Below are positions 5,765 to 6,307 of a stretch of DNA of 6,307 nucleotides, piece after piece. The DNA is from Thioalkalivibrio sp. (GTDB lineage Bacteria; Pseudomonadota; Gammaproteobacteria; Ectothiorhodospirales; Ectothiorhodospiraceae): assembly GCA_003563455.1 (NCBI GenBank), contig PWRV01000230.1, forward strand, positions 1-6,307. The letters run 5' to 3'. Both the position numbers and the translations under genes were made by a program. The notes under the pieces are model-generated. The model was given only the letters and a program-made list of their open reading frames with translations. It did not search any database and had not been told where the DNA came from. Each line of letters opens with the position of its first letter. The stretch's first letter is position 1.

Positions 5765-6307
5765 TCAGTGACCCGAGGATCCGCGGGGGTCATCGACGGC
5801 CAGACCGCCGTAGCGGATCACGCGCTCGAGCTGGCCCGGATCCAGGGCCAGTTCGTGGCGTTCCCGCAGCGCGTTGCCGATGGCCTGCCGGGTCCGTGGA
5901 ACCGGGTCCATGTCGCGGATGAACTGCCCCGCGTCTTCCACCACGGCCCAGGGATAAAGCACCCAGCGCCACTCCCGCATCACCTCGGCCTTGAAGTCGG
6001 CTGGGCAGCGCGTGGTGGTCTTTTCGTGGAGAACGGCGCTGTGCAGCGCAGCCGGCGACTGATCGCGCAGATAAACAAGCGCCGCCTCCAGCGTATCGCC
6101 GCTGTCGTTGACGTCGTCCACCAGCAGCACCCGCCGACCCTCGATGTCACCACCGAGCGGGTACTCCACCGTTACCTCCCCGGCTGACCGCGCACCGGCC
6201 TCGTAGTGGCCAATCTGGATGCTCATGAGTCGCGCGACATCCAGAAAGTCGCAGAGAAACCGCGCCGGCATAAAACCGCCCCTGGCAATGGCCACCACCG
6301 TGTCCAC
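5765..6307 (-). CDS. Phosphoribosyltransferase, purine-type (N-terminus beyond window)
   Basis: The carboxyl 180-181 residues of a type I phosphoribosyltransferase, the fold that joins a purine base to PRPP in nucleotide salvage. The PRPP-binding signature VLLVDDVNDSGDTL lies at about residues 60-73 of the visible part, and VAIARGGFMPAR near the visible start is the strand and loop that precede it in this family. The later segment MREWRWVLYPWAVVED resembles the COG2236 group of predicted hypoxanthine/xanthine-guanine phosphoribosyltransferases, so a purine base is the likely substrate, but the exact one is not determined. The frame is still open at the right edge; GTG at 6305-6307 is within conserved sequence, so the true start lies outside and perhaps 15-40 residues are missing. 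The stop is TGA at 5765-5767. It runs into ppk2 with a 70-bp gap, compatible with co-transcription. Confidence 0.88.
   Translation of the reverse strand: MDTVVAIARGGFMPARFLCDFLDVARLMSIQIGHYEAGARSAGEVTVEYPLGGDIEGRRVLLVDDVNDSGDTLEAALVYLRDQSPAALHSAVLHEKTTTRCPADFKAEVMREWRWVLYPWAVVEDAGQFIRDMDPVPRTRQAIGNALRERHELALDPGQLERVIRYGGLAVDDPRGSSGH

Noticed and set aside
4717..5922. A 401-codon open frame on the plus strand opposite ppk2
   Set aside because: Antisense shadow of a well-supported PPK2 gene, running into the phosphoribosyltransferase; low-complexity Arg/Pro/Leu-rich product at its end.

Overview
The window looks like chromosomal DNA from a GC-rich (about 60-65%) proteobacterium, most likely a gammaproteobacterium. 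The RelA carboxyl end has the gammaproteobacterial flavour, the codons are strongly GC-ending, and one intergenic region carries a GC-rich palindrome of a type scattered through many proteobacterial genomes. A sulfur-oxidising or otherwise respiratory-versatile lineage would fit the type of succinate/fumarate enzyme found, but that is inference; there is no phage, transposon, plasmid or CRISPR signature.

Layout: (1) 1-471, plus strand, the 3' end of a relA-type (p)ppGpp synthetase gene. (2) 472-1082, an intergenic stretch holding a nested dyad at 630-668, a probable 37-residue small membrane protein gene at 732-845, and a block of GC-rich palindromes at 862-1046. (3) 4629 down to 1083, minus strand, a compact three-gene operon in the order cytochrome b (C), flavoprotein (A), iron-sulfur protein (B), joined by two ATGA stop/start overlaps. 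This is the gene order and subunit type of Wolinella fumarate reductase (B-type succinate:quinone oxidoreductase), not the sdhCDAB type usual for gammaproteobacteria. (4) 4783-5694, minus strand, a PPK2-type polyphosphate kinase. (5) 5765 to the right edge, minus strand, a purine-type phosphoribosyltransferase whose amino-terminal end lies outside the window.

The most interesting part is the respiratory operon. By comparison with the Wolinella proteins as I remember them, every catalytic, flavin, iron-sulfur and haem ligand is kept, at the same or a constantly shifted residue number. The transmembrane glutamate of the so-called E-pathway (FrdC Glu180) is valine here, while the quinol-site glutamate (Glu66) is kept. 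Upstream of the operon, an FNR/CRP-type dyad is centred about 42 bp before the start site predicted from a TAGTAT -10 element, which is the position of a class II anaerobic activator. Together these suggest an oxygen-responsive enzyme with altered proton coupling, but direction of catalysis and quinone type cannot be read from the DNA. The second point of interest is the 37-residue membrane peptide with a CxxC motif downstream of relA.
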